A stretch of DNA of 64,000 nt from Microbaculum marinum. GTDB lineage: Bacteria; Pseudomonadota; Alphaproteobacteria; Rhizobiales; Tepidamorphaceae. The stretch lies in the NCBI RefSeq assembly GCF_042646165.1, contig NZ_JBHRTC010000015.1; one strand, written 5' to 3'. The position numbers and the translations under genes were made by a program. Position 1 is the stretch's first letter, and every line of letters begins with the position of its first letter. The notes beneath the pieces are model-generated. The model had not been told where the DNA came from. It saw nothing but the letters and a program-made list of their open reading frames with translations, and searched no databases. Shown here one piece after another: positions 1 through 9,000 of this stretch.

Positions 1-315
1 GACGCCGCGGACCGTCAGGCCGAAGGCGACGTTGGCGAACACGTTCATGTTGGGAAACAGGGCGTAGCTCTGGAACATCATGCCGACGTCGCGCTTCTCG
101 GCGGGCCGGCGCTCGACGGATTCGCCGCCGATGGTGATCGCCCCGGCGTCGGGATACTCGAAGCCGGCGATCAGCCTGAGCAGCGTGGTCTTGCCGCTGC
201 CGGACGGGCCGAGCAGGCCGTAGAAGCCGCCGTCGTCGAACTCGATCGAGACGTCGTCGAGCGCCCGGAAGCTGCCGAACAGCTTGGAGACGGAGCGGAC
301 CGAGACGGAGGCCAT
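1..315 (-). CDS. ABC transporter ATP-binding protein, polyamine (PotA) type, 3' part missing
   Basis: ATPase subunit that would power the two permeases encoded just upstream. The first 105 residues are visible: a Walker A motif GPSGSGKTT near residues 36-44, then the Q-loop in VGMMFQSYALFP. The signature and Walker B motifs lie beyond the window edge. The ATG overlaps the TGA of the preceding permease (TGATG), so translation is probably coupled. It is the last visible gene of a four-gene minus-strand operon (binding protein, two permeases, ATPase). The Pot/opine-type family is clear from the operon; the substrate is not. Confidence 0.9.
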   Translation of the reverse strand, partial: MASVSVRSVSKLFGSFRALDDVSIEFDDGGFYGLLGPSGSGKTTLLRLIAGFEYPDAGAITIGGESVERRPAEKRDVGMMFQSYALFPNMNVFANVAFGLTVRGV

Positions 316-1085
316 CAGCGGTCGCCCCCGAAGCGGTAGAATCGGGAGACGCCGACCAGCAGGGTCATGGAGGCGACGATGACGATGGTCGAGATGGCGT
401 TGATCTCCGGCGTGAAGCCCTTGCGGATCGAGGTATAGATCTCGACGGGCAGCGTCGAGACGCCGGGCACGGCGAGGAAGTAGGAAATGACGAACTGGTC
501 GAAGGAGACCGCGAAGGCGAACAGCGCCGCGGCGATGACCCCAGGCGCCAGGAACGGCAGCGTCACGTAGCGGACGACCTGCCAGGGATTGGCGCCGAGC
601 GACCGCGCCGCCGCCTCCAGATCCGGATCGAAGGCCTGCAGCCGTGCGCCGACGACGATGATCACGTAAGGCAGCGCCAGCGCCACGTGGCCGAGCACCA
701 TGGCGTGCAGGCCGCGGCCGATGCCGGTCCAGAAGAAGAACAGCAGCATCGCCGTGCCGGTGATCAGCCAGGGGATGGCGATCGGCGGAAACAGCAGGCC
801 CTGCAGCAGCCGCTTGCCGCGGAACGTGTAGCGGAAGAAGGCGATCGCCGCCGCCGTGCCGAGCACGCCGGCGATGACGGTGGTGATGACGGCGACGAGG
901 ATGCTGTTCATGCCGGCATCGATCAGCCGCTGGTTGCCGGCGAGATCGGCGTACCAGCGCAGCGACCACTTTATCGGCAGCGCGTAGAACTGCGAGTCGT
1001 TGAACGACATCACGGCCATCACCGCGATCGGCGCGTAGAGGAAGACGAGCACCAGTCCGAGATAGATGCGGCTTGCCGTCGCCAT
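315..1085 (-). CDS. ABC transporter permease, PotC/YdcV type
   Basis: Inner-membrane permease of 256 residues, the second of two in this polyamine-type importer. It begins MATASRIYLGLVLVFLYAPI with a first membrane helix at residues 6-26 and carries the cytoplasmic EAA loop (EAARSLGANPWQVVRYVTLP) that contacts the ATPase. The start is set by overlap of its ATG with the TGA of the upstream permease gene (TGATG at 1083-1087). Length and about six hydrophobic segments match the PotC family. The same strand contains a longer open frame, but it is only this gene plus an out-of-frame extension. Confidence 0.93.
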   Translation of the reverse strand: MATASRIYLGLVLVFLYAPIAVMAVMSFNDSQFYALPIKWSLRWYADLAGNQRLIDAGMNSILVAVITTVIAGVLGTAAAIAFFRYTFRGKRLLQGLLFPPIAIPWLITGTAMLLFFFWTGIGRGLHAMVLGHVALALPYVIIVVGARLQAFDPDLEAAARSLGANPWQVVRYVTLPFLAPGVIAAALFAFAVSFDQFVISYFLAVPGVSTLPVEIYTSIRKGFTPEINAISTIVIVASMTLLVGVSRFYRFGGDR

Positions 1086-1969
1086 CACGCGGCCCTCTTC
1101 AGGATCGGCGCGAACAGCGCGAAGATGACCAGCACGCAGGCGAGCAGGATGAAGGACAGGGCGGCGCCGAGCGGCCAGTTGAAGACCGCGGTGAACTGGT
1201 CCTCGATGATGGTGCCGATGAAGGTGCCCTGGCGGCCGCCGAGGATGCGCGGCTCCATGAAAGAGCCGATGACCGGCACGAAGATCAGAACCGCGCCGGC
1301 GACGATGCCGGGCAGGGCCAGCGGCAGGATCAGGCGCCGGAGGATCGTCAGCCGGCCGGCCCCGAGCGAACGGGCCGCCTCGATCAGGTCGTCGTCGATC
1401 GCCTGGAGCGAGATGTAGCAGGTCAGGATCATGTACGGGAGATAGGAGTGGACGAGGCCAATGACGACGGCCGTGTAGGTGAACATCAGGCCGAGCGAGC
1501 CGGCGCCGGGGACGACCCAGTCGATGGCGCGCTCGAGCAGGCCGTTGCCGCGCAGCACCATCGTCCAGGAGAACACCCTGACCAGCGCGTTGCTCCAGAA
1601 CGGGATGATGACCAGCAGGAACAGCGCCTCGCGCCACCGGCCCTTGACGGTCTTGGCCAGGATGTAGGCGCAGGGAAAGCCGATCAGGAAGCAGAGGAAG
1701 GCGACGGTGACGCCGAGCTTCAGCGAGCGCAGGATCAGCGTCGTGTAGAAGCCGCGCTCGACGAAGGTGCGGTACTGTTCAAGCGTCAGCTCGCCGACCC
1801 GTCCGGCGATCGGGGCCTCGGTCAGGAAGCTGAAGTAGAGCATCGCCATCAGCGGCAGCAGCACGGTCACCGTCAGCCACAGATAGGCCGGTCCGGTGAG
1901 CACGGCGATGGCGCGGGCGGACGATCGCGTCCGCGCCGCGCCACCGAGTGCCGCTGTGCCCGCTGCCAT
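1085..1969 (-). CDS. ABC transporter permease, PotB/YdcU type
   Basis: Inner-membrane permease of 294 residues, partner of the PotC-type protein. The N-terminal extension of about 30 residues is rich in Ala, Arg and Ser and is cytoplasmic; the first helix follows (VLTGPAYLWLTVTVLLPLMA). The EAA loop reads EAARSLGAGRLTILRRLILP. It starts 49 bases after the end of the binding-protein gene and its stop overlaps the next permease start, so the three genes are one transcription unit. The family assignment is firm; the substrate could be a polyamine, an opine or another small cation. Confidence 0.93.
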   Translation of the reverse strand: MAAGTAALGGAARTRSSARAIAVLTGPAYLWLTVTVLLPLMAMLYFSFLTEAPIAGRVGELTLEQYRTFVERGFYTTLILRSLKLGVTVAFLCFLIGFPCAYILAKTVKGRWREALFLLVIIPFWSNALVRVFSWTMVLRGNGLLERAIDWVVPGAGSLGLMFTYTAVVIGLVHSYLPYMILTCYISLQAIDDDLIEAARSLGAGRLTILRRLILPLALPGIVAGAVLIFVPVIGSFMEPRILGGRQGTFIGTIIEDQFTAVFNWPLGAALSFILLACVLVIFALFAPILKRAA

Positions 1970-2018
1970 CTGGCGATACCCCGTCAGGTCGGCGCTGCGT
2001 CAGCTCGACGGTCTCCGG

Positions 2019-3077
2019 TCAGTTCTGGAAGTAGGTCTTGGTTTCCTGCCAGAGCTCCAGCATCTTCTCGCGCATCTCGTCGGAAATCGGGCCCATGAAC
2101 TCGAGCCTCGAGGCGACCTCAGGATTGCCGAGCACCTTGCGGTTGAAGGCGTCCTCGGGCAGTTCGCCCATCGCCTTGCCGTTGGCCGATGCCGGGGCGC
2201 CGACGTCGGTGTCCCACTTCACGTAGAACTCGGGATCGATCATCCAGTTGATGAACTCGTAGGCGGCATCCAGGTTCGGCGCGTCGGTCGGGATCGACAG
2301 CCCGTCGAGCCAGCCGATGGCGCCTTCCTTCGGGACGACGAACTCAACCGGCAGGCCGAAGTTGTTGGCCGACCGCGCCGCCGAACCGCTCCAGTAGACG
2401 GCGGCGTCGAACTCGCCGGCCGACATGAACTGGTTCCAGTCGTTCTCCGAGGTCCAGAAGGTGCGGATCTGCGGCTTCAGGGCGCGCAGCTTGTCGCGGA
2501 TGGCGTCGAGGTCGGAGGGGTTGTTGATGTCCTGGCCGAGCGCGATCGCCGACATCTGGACGGCCTCGACGGCGTCGTCGCGCCAGCCGACGCGGCCGGC
2601 GAGGTCCTCCGACCAGAGCACCTCGATGGACTCGGGCGTCTCGTCGAACTTGCCGGTGTTGATGGCAAAGGAGGTCGCGCCCCAGACCCAGGCGACGCCG
2701 TAGGTCTTGCCGTCGACGACGAGGTTGGGATTGTTGCGCATTTCCGGCGTCAGGTCGGCGGCGTTCGGGATCTTCGACATGTCGATCGGCTGGATCAGGT
2801 TCTCCGCCGCCGCCTGCGGCGTGTAGGCGGAGTTGATCAGCACGACGTCGTATACGCCGGGATTGGTGCGCAGCTTGGTGAGCATCTCCTGCTCGGAGTT
2901 GAAATACTCGTGCTCGACCGTGTGGCCGGTGCGTTCCTCGAAGGCTTCGAGCGCCCAGTCCTCGTCGGTGCCGTATCCCTGCCAGTTGAGGACGCGGATG
3001 GTGTCGGCCATGGCGGGCGCGGCGGTGAAGGCGAAGGCCGCGAGAGCGGCACTCGCGGCGGTCAGGTAACGGTTCAT
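2019..3077 (-). CDS. periplasmic solute-binding protein, PotD type
   Basis: Secreted binding protein of 352 residues that delivers substrate to the PotB/PotC-type permeases. A signal peptide covers roughly residues 1-24 with cleavage after AMA. The mature protein begins with the family-typical strand IRVLNWQGYGTDED. The start is the ATG at 3077, preceded by a strong GAGGGAGGG ribosome site; an upstream in-frame ATG at 3131 lacks one and would bury the signal peptide. First gene of the operon. Because a LacI protein, not a polyamine regulator, sits divergently, the ligand may not be putrescine or spermidine. Confidence 0.93.
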   Translation of the reverse strand: MNRYLTAASAALAAFAFTAAPAMADTIRVLNWQGYGTDEDWALEAFEERTGHTVEHEYFNSEQEMLTKLRTNPGVYDVVLINSAYTPQAAAENLIQPIDMSKIPNAADLTPEMRNNPNLVVDGKTYGVAWVWGATSFAINTGKFDETPESIEVLWSEDLAGRVGWRDDAVEAVQMSAIALGQDINNPSDLDAIRDKLRALKPQIRTFWTSENDWNQFMSAGEFDAAVYWSGSAARSANNFGLPVEFVVPKEGAIGWLDGLSIPTDAPNLDAAYEFINWMIDPEFYVKWDTDVGAPASANGKAMGELPEDAFNRKVLGNPEVASRLEFMGPISDEMREKMLELWQETKTYFQN

Positions 3078-3132
3078 GGTCCCTCCCTCAGGGTTGAACG
3101 GCCGGCACCCCCTGTACCGGCCTGACGTCATG

Positions 3133-3148
3133 GGTTAAACGTTTAACC
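3133..3148. promoter_or_regulatory. LacI-type operator, perfect 16-bp palindrome
   Basis: GGTTAAACGTTTAACC is a perfect inverted repeat with a central CG, the usual form of LacI/GalR operators. It lies 56 bases upstream of the binding-protein start and 85 bases upstream of the lacI-type gene, so one dimer could control both divergent transcripts. It is also A+T-rich in an otherwise GC-rich sequence. Binding by the adjacent regulator is inferred. Confidence 0.8.
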
Positions 3149-3232
3149 ATTGTCAGGGCGACGGTATTGTCCGTCAAGTGGCGATCCGGACCGGAAGCGG
3201 GGAAACGTGGTGGCGAAGGCGGGCGAAGCATA

Positions 3233-4192
3233 GTGACGACGATCTCGCAGATCGCCCGGCGGGCGCGCGTCTCCACCGCCACCGTTTCCAACGTCCTGAA
3301 CCGGACCAAGCCGGTCAGCCCGCAGACGCGCGAGCTGGTCGAGAGCGTGGCGCGAGAGCTCGGCTATTCGCCGAGCCGGTTCGCGCGCAGCCTGAAGACC
3401 GGACGCAGCGCCACGATAGGCCTGATCGCGCCGGACCTGACCAACCCGTTCTTTCCCGCCGTCGTGCAGACCGTCGAACGCACGGCGCGCGAACGCGGCT
3501 ACGGGCTGATCATCGTCGACTGCCACAACGATCCGGCTGAGGAAAAGGCCGCCTTCGAGCTGGTCGGCGAGTATCGGGTCGACGGCATCATCTGGATTCC
3601 GGTCGCCGAAACGAAGCCCGAACCGGCGCCGCTCGCTCCGGTCGTCACCGTCGACCGGCCGGTGGCGGGCCTCGACGGCATCACCAGCGACCACCGCGCC
3701 GGCGGCCGGATGATCGGCGAGCGGGTCCGGCGGGCGGGCCACGGCACAGTCGGGATCCTGCGCGGGCCAAGCGCCCACCACAGCGCCCGCGAACGCCATC
3801 GCGGGCTGCTTGAGGGACTGGGGGACGGGGTGCGGATCGTCTGGGACGTGCCGACGGACTTCTCGCTCGACCTGGCCGAGGAGGCGCAGGCGAAGATCCT
3901 CGGGACGGCGGTCGACTGCATCGTCGGCGCCAACGACCAGGTGGCGATCCGCACCGCGCAGCTGCTTGCCGCCGCCGGGCGGGCGCTGCCGGACGACGTC
4001 GCCATCGTCGGCTTCGACGACATTCCCTGGGCGGAGTTCGTGCATCCGCCCCTGTCGACCGTGCGCCAGCCCTACCGCAGGCTCGGCCGGGCGGCCGTGG
4101 AACTGCTGCTGCGCCGCATCGCCGAGCCGGACGGCGAGCCGGAGCGGATCGTGCTGCCGGTGGAATGGGTCGGGCGGGCCAGTCTCGGATAG
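3233..4192 (+). CDS. LacI/GalR family transcriptional regulator
   Basis: DNA-binding repressor or activator of 319 residues. The N-terminal helix-turn-helix is ISQIARRARVSTATVSNVLN (residues 4-23), followed by the hinge helix SPSRFARSLKTGRS and a periplasmic-binding-protein-like sensor domain (GLIAPDLTNPFFPAVVQ onward) ending in the conserved VAIVGFDDIPWAEFVHPPLSTVRQP. The start is taken as GTG at 3233 because the HTH begins two residues later; a TTG at 3167 would add 22 unconserved residues and overlap the operator region. Divergent from the Pot-type transporter, which it presumably regulates in response to the imported substrate. The last codons run into a 15-bp tandem repeat. Confidence 0.92.
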   Translation: MTTISQIARRARVSTATVSNVLNRTKPVSPQTRELVESVARELGYSPSRFARSLKTGRSATIGLIAPDLTNPFFPAVVQTVERTARERGYGLIIVDCHNDPAEEKAAFELVGEYRVDGIIWIPVAETKPEPAPLAPVVTVDRPVAGLDGITSDHRAGGRMIGERVRRAGHGTVGILRGPSAHHSARERHRGLLEGLGDGVRIVWDVPTDFSLDLAEEAQAKILGTAVDCIVGANDQVAIRTAQLLAAAGRALPDDVAIVGFDDIPWAEFVHPPLSTVRQPYRRLGRAAVELLLRRIAEPDGEPERIVLPVEWVGRASLG

Positions 4193-4226
4193 GCCAGTCT
4201 CGGACGGGCCGGTCTCGGAAAAGGCC
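4177..4226. repeat. three 15-bp tandem repeats over the lacI stop codon
   Basis: Units of the form GGCCAGTCTCGGAnn start at 4177, 4192 and 4207, followed by another GGCC at 4223; weaker copies (GGCCGGGCTCGCGGA) continue to about 4262. The array covers the stop codon of the LacI gene and the convergent spacer before the amidohydrolase stop at 4270. Copy-number change here would alter the C-terminus of the regulator. Confidence 0.75.
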
Positions 4227-4269
4227 GGGCCCGCGGAGGCCGGGCTCGCGGAAGCCGGCCGGGGGAGCC

Positions 4270-5457
4270 TCAGCCGGAGAAGTCCTGAACGACCCGGCTT
4301 TCCGCCACCTTGACCGCCTTGATCGGCGCCGGGGTGTTGCGGCTGCGGCCGACGAAGCGCGGGACGCCGGCGGTGACCACGGCGGCGACCGCCGGGATGT
4401 CGCCGTTCGATATGGCGCTGCGCGCGTCGTTCTTCGAGCCGCCGGCGCAGGCGTCCAGGACGATCACGTCGGCGTCGCGCCCGGCTTCCAGGATGCCGCT
4501 GTTCAGGCCGTAGACCCGGGCATTGTTGCCGGCCGCCGCAGCGACCGCGATCTCGGGCGCCATGCCGCAGAGCGAGCACAGATGGGTCATGGTGTAGAGC
4601 ATCCCGAGCGGCATGATGCCGCTGCCGGTCGGCGTGTCGGTGGCAATCAGCAGCCGGTCGAGCCGGCCGGCCTCCGCAAGCAGGTCGGCGACGAGCAAGG
4701 TGGTGCGCAGGTTGCCGGCCGTGCAGACCTGCATGGCGACGTCGGACTCCCCGACGAGGCGCGGGAAGTCCTCGTCGGGTATCGCCACCGGGCCGCCGTT
4801 GACGTGGAACGAGACGGTCGGATTGGCGGCGAGCACGTGCTCGGCCCAGATGCCGGACGATCCGGGAATCGACGAGCCGCCGGTGTGCATGGTGGTGACC
4901 ATGCCGTGTCGGTTGGCCATCTGCACGTAGGGCGCGTACTCGATCGGATCGTCGAAGGCGCCGAAGCCGGCCTTGGCGAGCCAGACGCCCTTCGCCCTCA
5001 GCTCGGCGAAATCCCCCTCCGACAGCCCCGGCTCGAGGATGACCGAGCCGGCATGGACGCGCATGCCGCCGGGGCGGAAGTCCTGGAAGCACTTCAGGGC
5101 GGCGATGGCCAGCGCCTTGACGCCCTCGGGGTCCTTCGGCCGTCCGGGCGTATGGACCTCCGAGGCGGTGATCGCCGTCGTGGTGCCGCCGTGCACGTAG
5201 CTTTCCAGGAAGCCGACGGTGCGCTGCCGCGGCGTGTAGTCGCCGAAGGTGATATGGACGTGCGAATCGATCAGGCCGGGGGCCACGATCGCCCCTGCCG
5301 CGTCGATGACGACGTCGCAGGACTGCAGGTCCCGGTCGGAGACGGTGCCGACGCTGGCGATCAGCCCGCCGTCCATGAGGATCGCGTCGCCGGATGCGGT
5401 CGGGGCGGTAAGGTCGCCGGTGAGGATGGCGCCGATATTGACGATGGCCGTGCGCAT
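4270..5457 (-). CDS. metal-dependent amidohydrolase, enamidase/dihydroorotase-like
   Basis: Cytoplasmic hydrolase of 395 residues with the amidohydrolase TIM-barrel. Metal ligands are visible: HxH in DSHVHI after APGLI (about residue 65), His in TMHTGG, His in SFHVNGG and Asp in IATDTPTGSG. The urease-alpha-like beta-sandwich flanks the barrel (DAAGAIVAPGLIDSH at the N side; EAGRDADVIVLD at the C side). The arrangement resembles enamidase of nicotinate degradation and related cyclic-amide hydrolases, so hydrolysis of a lactam or enamide is plausible. Last gene of the operon that begins with livK, 25 bases after the AA_synth gene. The exact substrate cannot be told from the sequence. Confidence 0.88.
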   Translation of the reverse strand: MRTAIVNIGAILTGDLTAPTASGDAILMDGGLIASVGTVSDRDLQSCDVVIDAAGAIVAPGLIDSHVHITFGDYTPRQRTVGFLESYVHGGTTTAITASEVHTPGRPKDPEGVKALAIAALKCFQDFRPGGMRVHAGSVILEPGLSEGDFAELRAKGVWLAKAGFGAFDDPIEYAPYVQMANRHGMVTTMHTGGSSIPGSSGIWAEHVLAANPTVSFHVNGGPVAIPDEDFPRLVGESDVAMQVCTAGNLRTTLLVADLLAEAGRLDRLLIATDTPTGSGIMPLGMLYTMTHLCSLCGMAPEIAVAAAAGNNARVYGLNSGILEAGRDADVIVLDACAGGSKNDARSAISNGDIPAVAAVVTAGVPRFVGRSRNTPAPIKAVKVAESRVVQDFSG

Positions 5458-5482
5458 CGGTTGCTCCCTTGCGTCCGCCGGC

Positions 5483-6052
5483 TCAGCCGCGCGCCTGGAC
5501 CTCTTCGTGGGTGAGGCCGCCGACCCGGGCGTTGAGGCGGCCGCGGCTGGCGACGCAGATGATCACCGCGATCTCGTCGGGCATCGGAGTGTCGGGCAGC
5601 GTGATGGTCATGCCGTCGTAGTGCGAGCGGACGTAGACGTCGTCCTTGTGGTTCATCGGGATGTCGACGGTGGTGCCGGGCGCGGTCACCTTGGTCATCG
5701 ACGAGATCCATGCCTTGCCGCCGCCGAGCGCGTCGCGGATCGGGTTGGCGAACTCGGTGGTCAGCACGGCATTGGCGTGCTCCTGCTCGCCGCCGATGCC
5801 GACGAGGCCGCCCTTGCCGTAGCTCTGGACCTCGACGTCGCCCATCGCGGCGACGACGCGGCGCGCCATCAGCCGGCCGAGATCGGCGCTCGCCTGGATC
5901 ATCGGCGTCAGGTCGTCGACGTAGCGGCCGACATAGGGGTTCCCGATGACCGCGATCACCGCCGCCTTGCGGATCGGCGTGTCGGCGCGGCGGCCGAAAT
6001 CCTCGTCCCTGTCCTCGATGATGGTGTACTGGCGGCGCGTCTTGAGTTCCAT
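5483..6052 (-). CDS. AA_synth (DUF1185, Pfam PF06684) family protein
   Basis: Protein of 189 residues, the usual length of the family labelled amino acid synthesis. Characteristic stretches are RKAAVIAVIGNPYVGRYVDD near residue 28 and GKGGLVGIGGEQEHANAVLT near residue 100, then GGGKAWISSMTKV. The family name is not backed by a defined reaction. Known members adopt a chorismate-mutase-like fold, and in genomes they often neighbour cyclic-amide hydrolases. Here it lies between marR and the amidohydrolase (21 and 25 bases), so it probably acts on the same pathway. No signal peptide; cytoplasmic. Confidence 0.85.
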   Translation of the reverse strand: MELKTRRQYTIIEDRDEDFGRRADTPIRKAAVIAVIGNPYVGRYVDDLTPMIQASADLGRLMARRVVAAMGDVEVQSYGKGGLVGIGGEQEHANAVLTTEFANPIRDALGGGKAWISSMTKVTAPGTTVDIPMNHKDDVYVRSHYDGMTITLPDTPMPDEIAVIICVASRGRLNARVGGLTHEEVQARG

Positions 6053-6073
6053 GGTCGTCCTCGGCGGATTGAG

Positions 6074-6664
6074 CTATCTGGTGCGGGTCTGGAGGTAGTG
6101 CTGCAGCGCGATCGCCTCGTCGCCGCTGTCGATCAGCTTCTTGACGATGCGGCGCAGCGTGTCGAAGTCCTTGCGCGACAGGCAGGAGAACTCGACGTCG
6201 TTGATCTGCCGCTGGACCGGCGCGAGGTCCTCGAGCAGGGCGTAGCCCTCGTCTGAGACGCGCAGGGTCACCCGCCGGCGGTCGGTCGGGTCGACCTCCT
6301 TGTGGACGAGCCCGCGTCCGACCAGGCGCCGCGTCACGGAGGTGATGAAGGCGCCGGACAGATGCAGGTGGTCGGCCACCGTCTTGACGTTGACGTCGCC
6401 CAGAACCGAGAGGTGGGCGATCGAGATCAGAACGGTGTATTCGACGCCGCCGAGCCCGATCACGTCGGCGTGGCCCGCCCGGATCTCCTCGTGGCGGGCG
6501 AGAAAGCCGAACAGGTCGTGCACCAGCTCCCGGAAGGCGCGGTCGCTGCCGTCGATCAGCAGCTCCTCGCGCGAGGTTGTCAGTGGAATCTTCTTCTCAC
6601 TCCGGTGGGTTGGCGTCCTGGTCGCGGCAGTCGCGCCGGCGCGCGTGTTCGCTCTGGTCTGCAT
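6074..6664 (-). CDS. MarR family transcriptional regulator
   Basis: Regulator of 196 residues. A basic, Thr/Arg-rich tail (residues 1-25) precedes a MarR winged helix: helix region SVLGDVNVKTVADHLHLSGAFITSVTRRLVGRGL and the wing signature DPTDRRRVTLRVSDEG. It starts 13 bases after livF and is followed by the AA_synth gene after 21 bases, so it is embedded in the operon that it probably autoregulates. Related 23-bp palindromes upstream of livK/hpaB and upstream of the flavin reductase gene are the best candidate targets. The likely inducer is the substrate of the pathway or an intermediate. Confidence 0.92.
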   Translation of the reverse strand: MQTRANTRAGATAATRTPTHRSEKKIPLTTSREELLIDGSDRAFRELVHDLFGFLARHEEIRAGHADVIGLGGVEYTVLISIAHLSVLGDVNVKTVADHLHLSGAFITSVTRRLVGRGLVHKEVDPTDRRRVTLRVSDEGYALLEDLAPVQRQINDVEFSCLSRKDFDTLRRIVKKLIDSGDEAIALQHYLQTRTR

Positions 6665-6677
6665 TCCTGGTCTTTCC

Positions 6678-7414
<737 letters not shown>

Positions 7415-7418
<4 letters not shown>

Positions 7419-8170
7419 TCGTCGTCTCCCAGATAGGCGCTGAGCACCTTGGGGTCGCGGCGCACGACGGTCGGTGTGCCCTCGCCGATCTTGCTGCCGA
7501 AGTCGAGGACGAACAGGTACTCGCACAGCGTCATCACGAACGACATGTCGTGCTCGATCAGCAGGATGGTCAGGCCCATCTGGTCGCGCAGCGCCACCAG
7601 CAGGCTCTTGAGCTCCTCCGCCTCGTCGGCGTTCATGCCGGCCACCGGCTCGTCGAGCAGCAGCAGCCTCGGCCCGGCGGTCAGCGCCCGGGCCATCTCG
7701 ACGCGGCGCTGCAGGCCGTAGGGCAGGGTGGCGGCGTCGCGGTTGCGCAGATCCTCCAGCCCGAAGAAGGTCAGCACCTCCTCGGCGCGCCGGCGCGCCG
7801 CCTTGTCGCCCATGGCGGCGGGAAGCAGGTGGCTCCAGCCGTTGCCGCGCGGCTGGGCGACCAGCAGATGCTCCCAGACGGTCATCGAGGCGAACAGCCG
7901 GATGTTCTGGAAGGTCCGGGCGATCCCCATGCCGGCAATCCGGTGGGGGCGCAGCCCGCCGATCGACTGGCCGCGGTAGGAGATCGTGCCCGAGGTCAGC
8001 GTGTAGGCGCCGGTGATGACGTTGAACAGGGTCGTCTTGCCGGCGCCGTTGGGCCCGATGACGCCGACGATCTCGCCCTGGGTGACGTTGAAGGACAGCC
8101 CGTCCAGCGCGGTGATGCCGCCGAAGCGCTTGGTGGCCCGGTCGAGCGACAGCAGGGTCTCGCCGGTCAT
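7415..8170 (-). CDS. livG: branched-chain amino acid-type ABC transporter ATPase LivG
   Basis: ATPase of 251 residues. Walker A is GPNGAGKTTLFNVITG, the LivG insertion RTFQNIRLFASMTVWEHLLVA follows, the signature region is degenerate as usual in LivG (LPYGLQRRVEMARAL) and Walker B is LLLLDEPVAGMN. Both ends overlap neighbours by four bases (ATGA with livM and with livF), a sign of tight translational coupling. It forms the ATPase heterodimer with LivF. Confidence 0.94.
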
Positions 8171-9000
8171 GACGCCCTCCCGAAGCCGATCAGCCGGTAG
8201 AGCTGCCGGTCGAGGATGCCCTGCCGGCGCACGATCAGGATGACGATCAGCAGCGTCCCGAACGCCGCCAGCCGCCAGTCCGCCAGGAACCGCAGATACT
8301 CGGGCAGCAGGATCAGGAGCCCGGCCCCGAAGATGCTGCCGGGCGCGATCGTCGAGCCGCCGAGGATGACGGCCAGGACGAGCTCGATCGAGTGCTGGAA
8401 GCCGAAGTTCGAGGGCTCGATGTAGAGGTGGTGGTGGGCGAACAGCGCGCCGGAGATGCCGGCCATCGCCGCGCCGAAGCCGAAGGCGCCGACCTTGAGG
8501 GCAACCGCGTCGAGGCCGATCAGCTCGGCGGCGGTCTCGTCGTCATGGACGGCGCGCAGGCCGAGCCAGAGACGGGACCGCTCCAGCACCATCACCAGCA
8601 CGACCAGGCCGCCGGTCCAGGCCCAGATGTAGCCGACCGAGATGATCTGCATGCCGTGATAGCCGGCGGCGCCGCCGGTCGGCCCGAAATTGAGGAAGAA
8701 ACTTCGCACCATCTCGCCGAAGCCGAGCGTCGCCATGGCGAGATAGATACCCTTCAGCCGCAGCGCGGGAAACCCGACGATGACGCCGACGACCCCGGAC
8801 ACGGCCGCCGCGATGACGACGGCAAGCGTCATCGGCACGCCGGCTTCCACCGTCAGCCACGATGCGGAATAGGCACCGATGCCCATGAACCCGGCATTGC
8901 CGAGCGACAGCTGCCCGGTCGACAGGATGATGTAGACGCTCAGCGCGCCGAGCGTGAGGATGCCGATATCGGCCAGGAGGCCTGCGAAATAGGTCGACAT
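8167..9000 (-). CDS. livM: branched-chain amino acid-type ABC permease LivM
   Basis: Inner-membrane permease of 277 residues with the LivM signature LSLGNAGFMGIGAYSASWL near residue 32 and the EAA-like loop RSRLWLGLRAVHDDETAAEL. The start ATG at 9000 overlaps the livH stop (TGATG), so a longer open frame reaching 10011 is not coding. About eight hydrophobic segments are visible. It ends in ATGA overlap with livG. Confidence 0.94.
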   Translation of the reverse strand: MSTYFAGLLADIGILTLGALSVYIILSTGQLSLGNAGFMGIGAYSASWLTVEAGVPMTLAVVIAAAVSGVVGVIVGFPALRLKGIYLAMATLGFGEMVRSFFLNFGPTGGAAGYHGMQIISVGYIWAWTGGLVVLVMVLERSRLWLGLRAVHDDETAAELIGLDAVALKVGAFGFGAAMAGISGALFAHHHLYIEPSNFGFQHSIELVLAVILGGSTIAPGSIFGAGLLILLPEYLRFLADWRLAAFGTLLIVILIVRRQGILDRQLYRLIGFGRAS

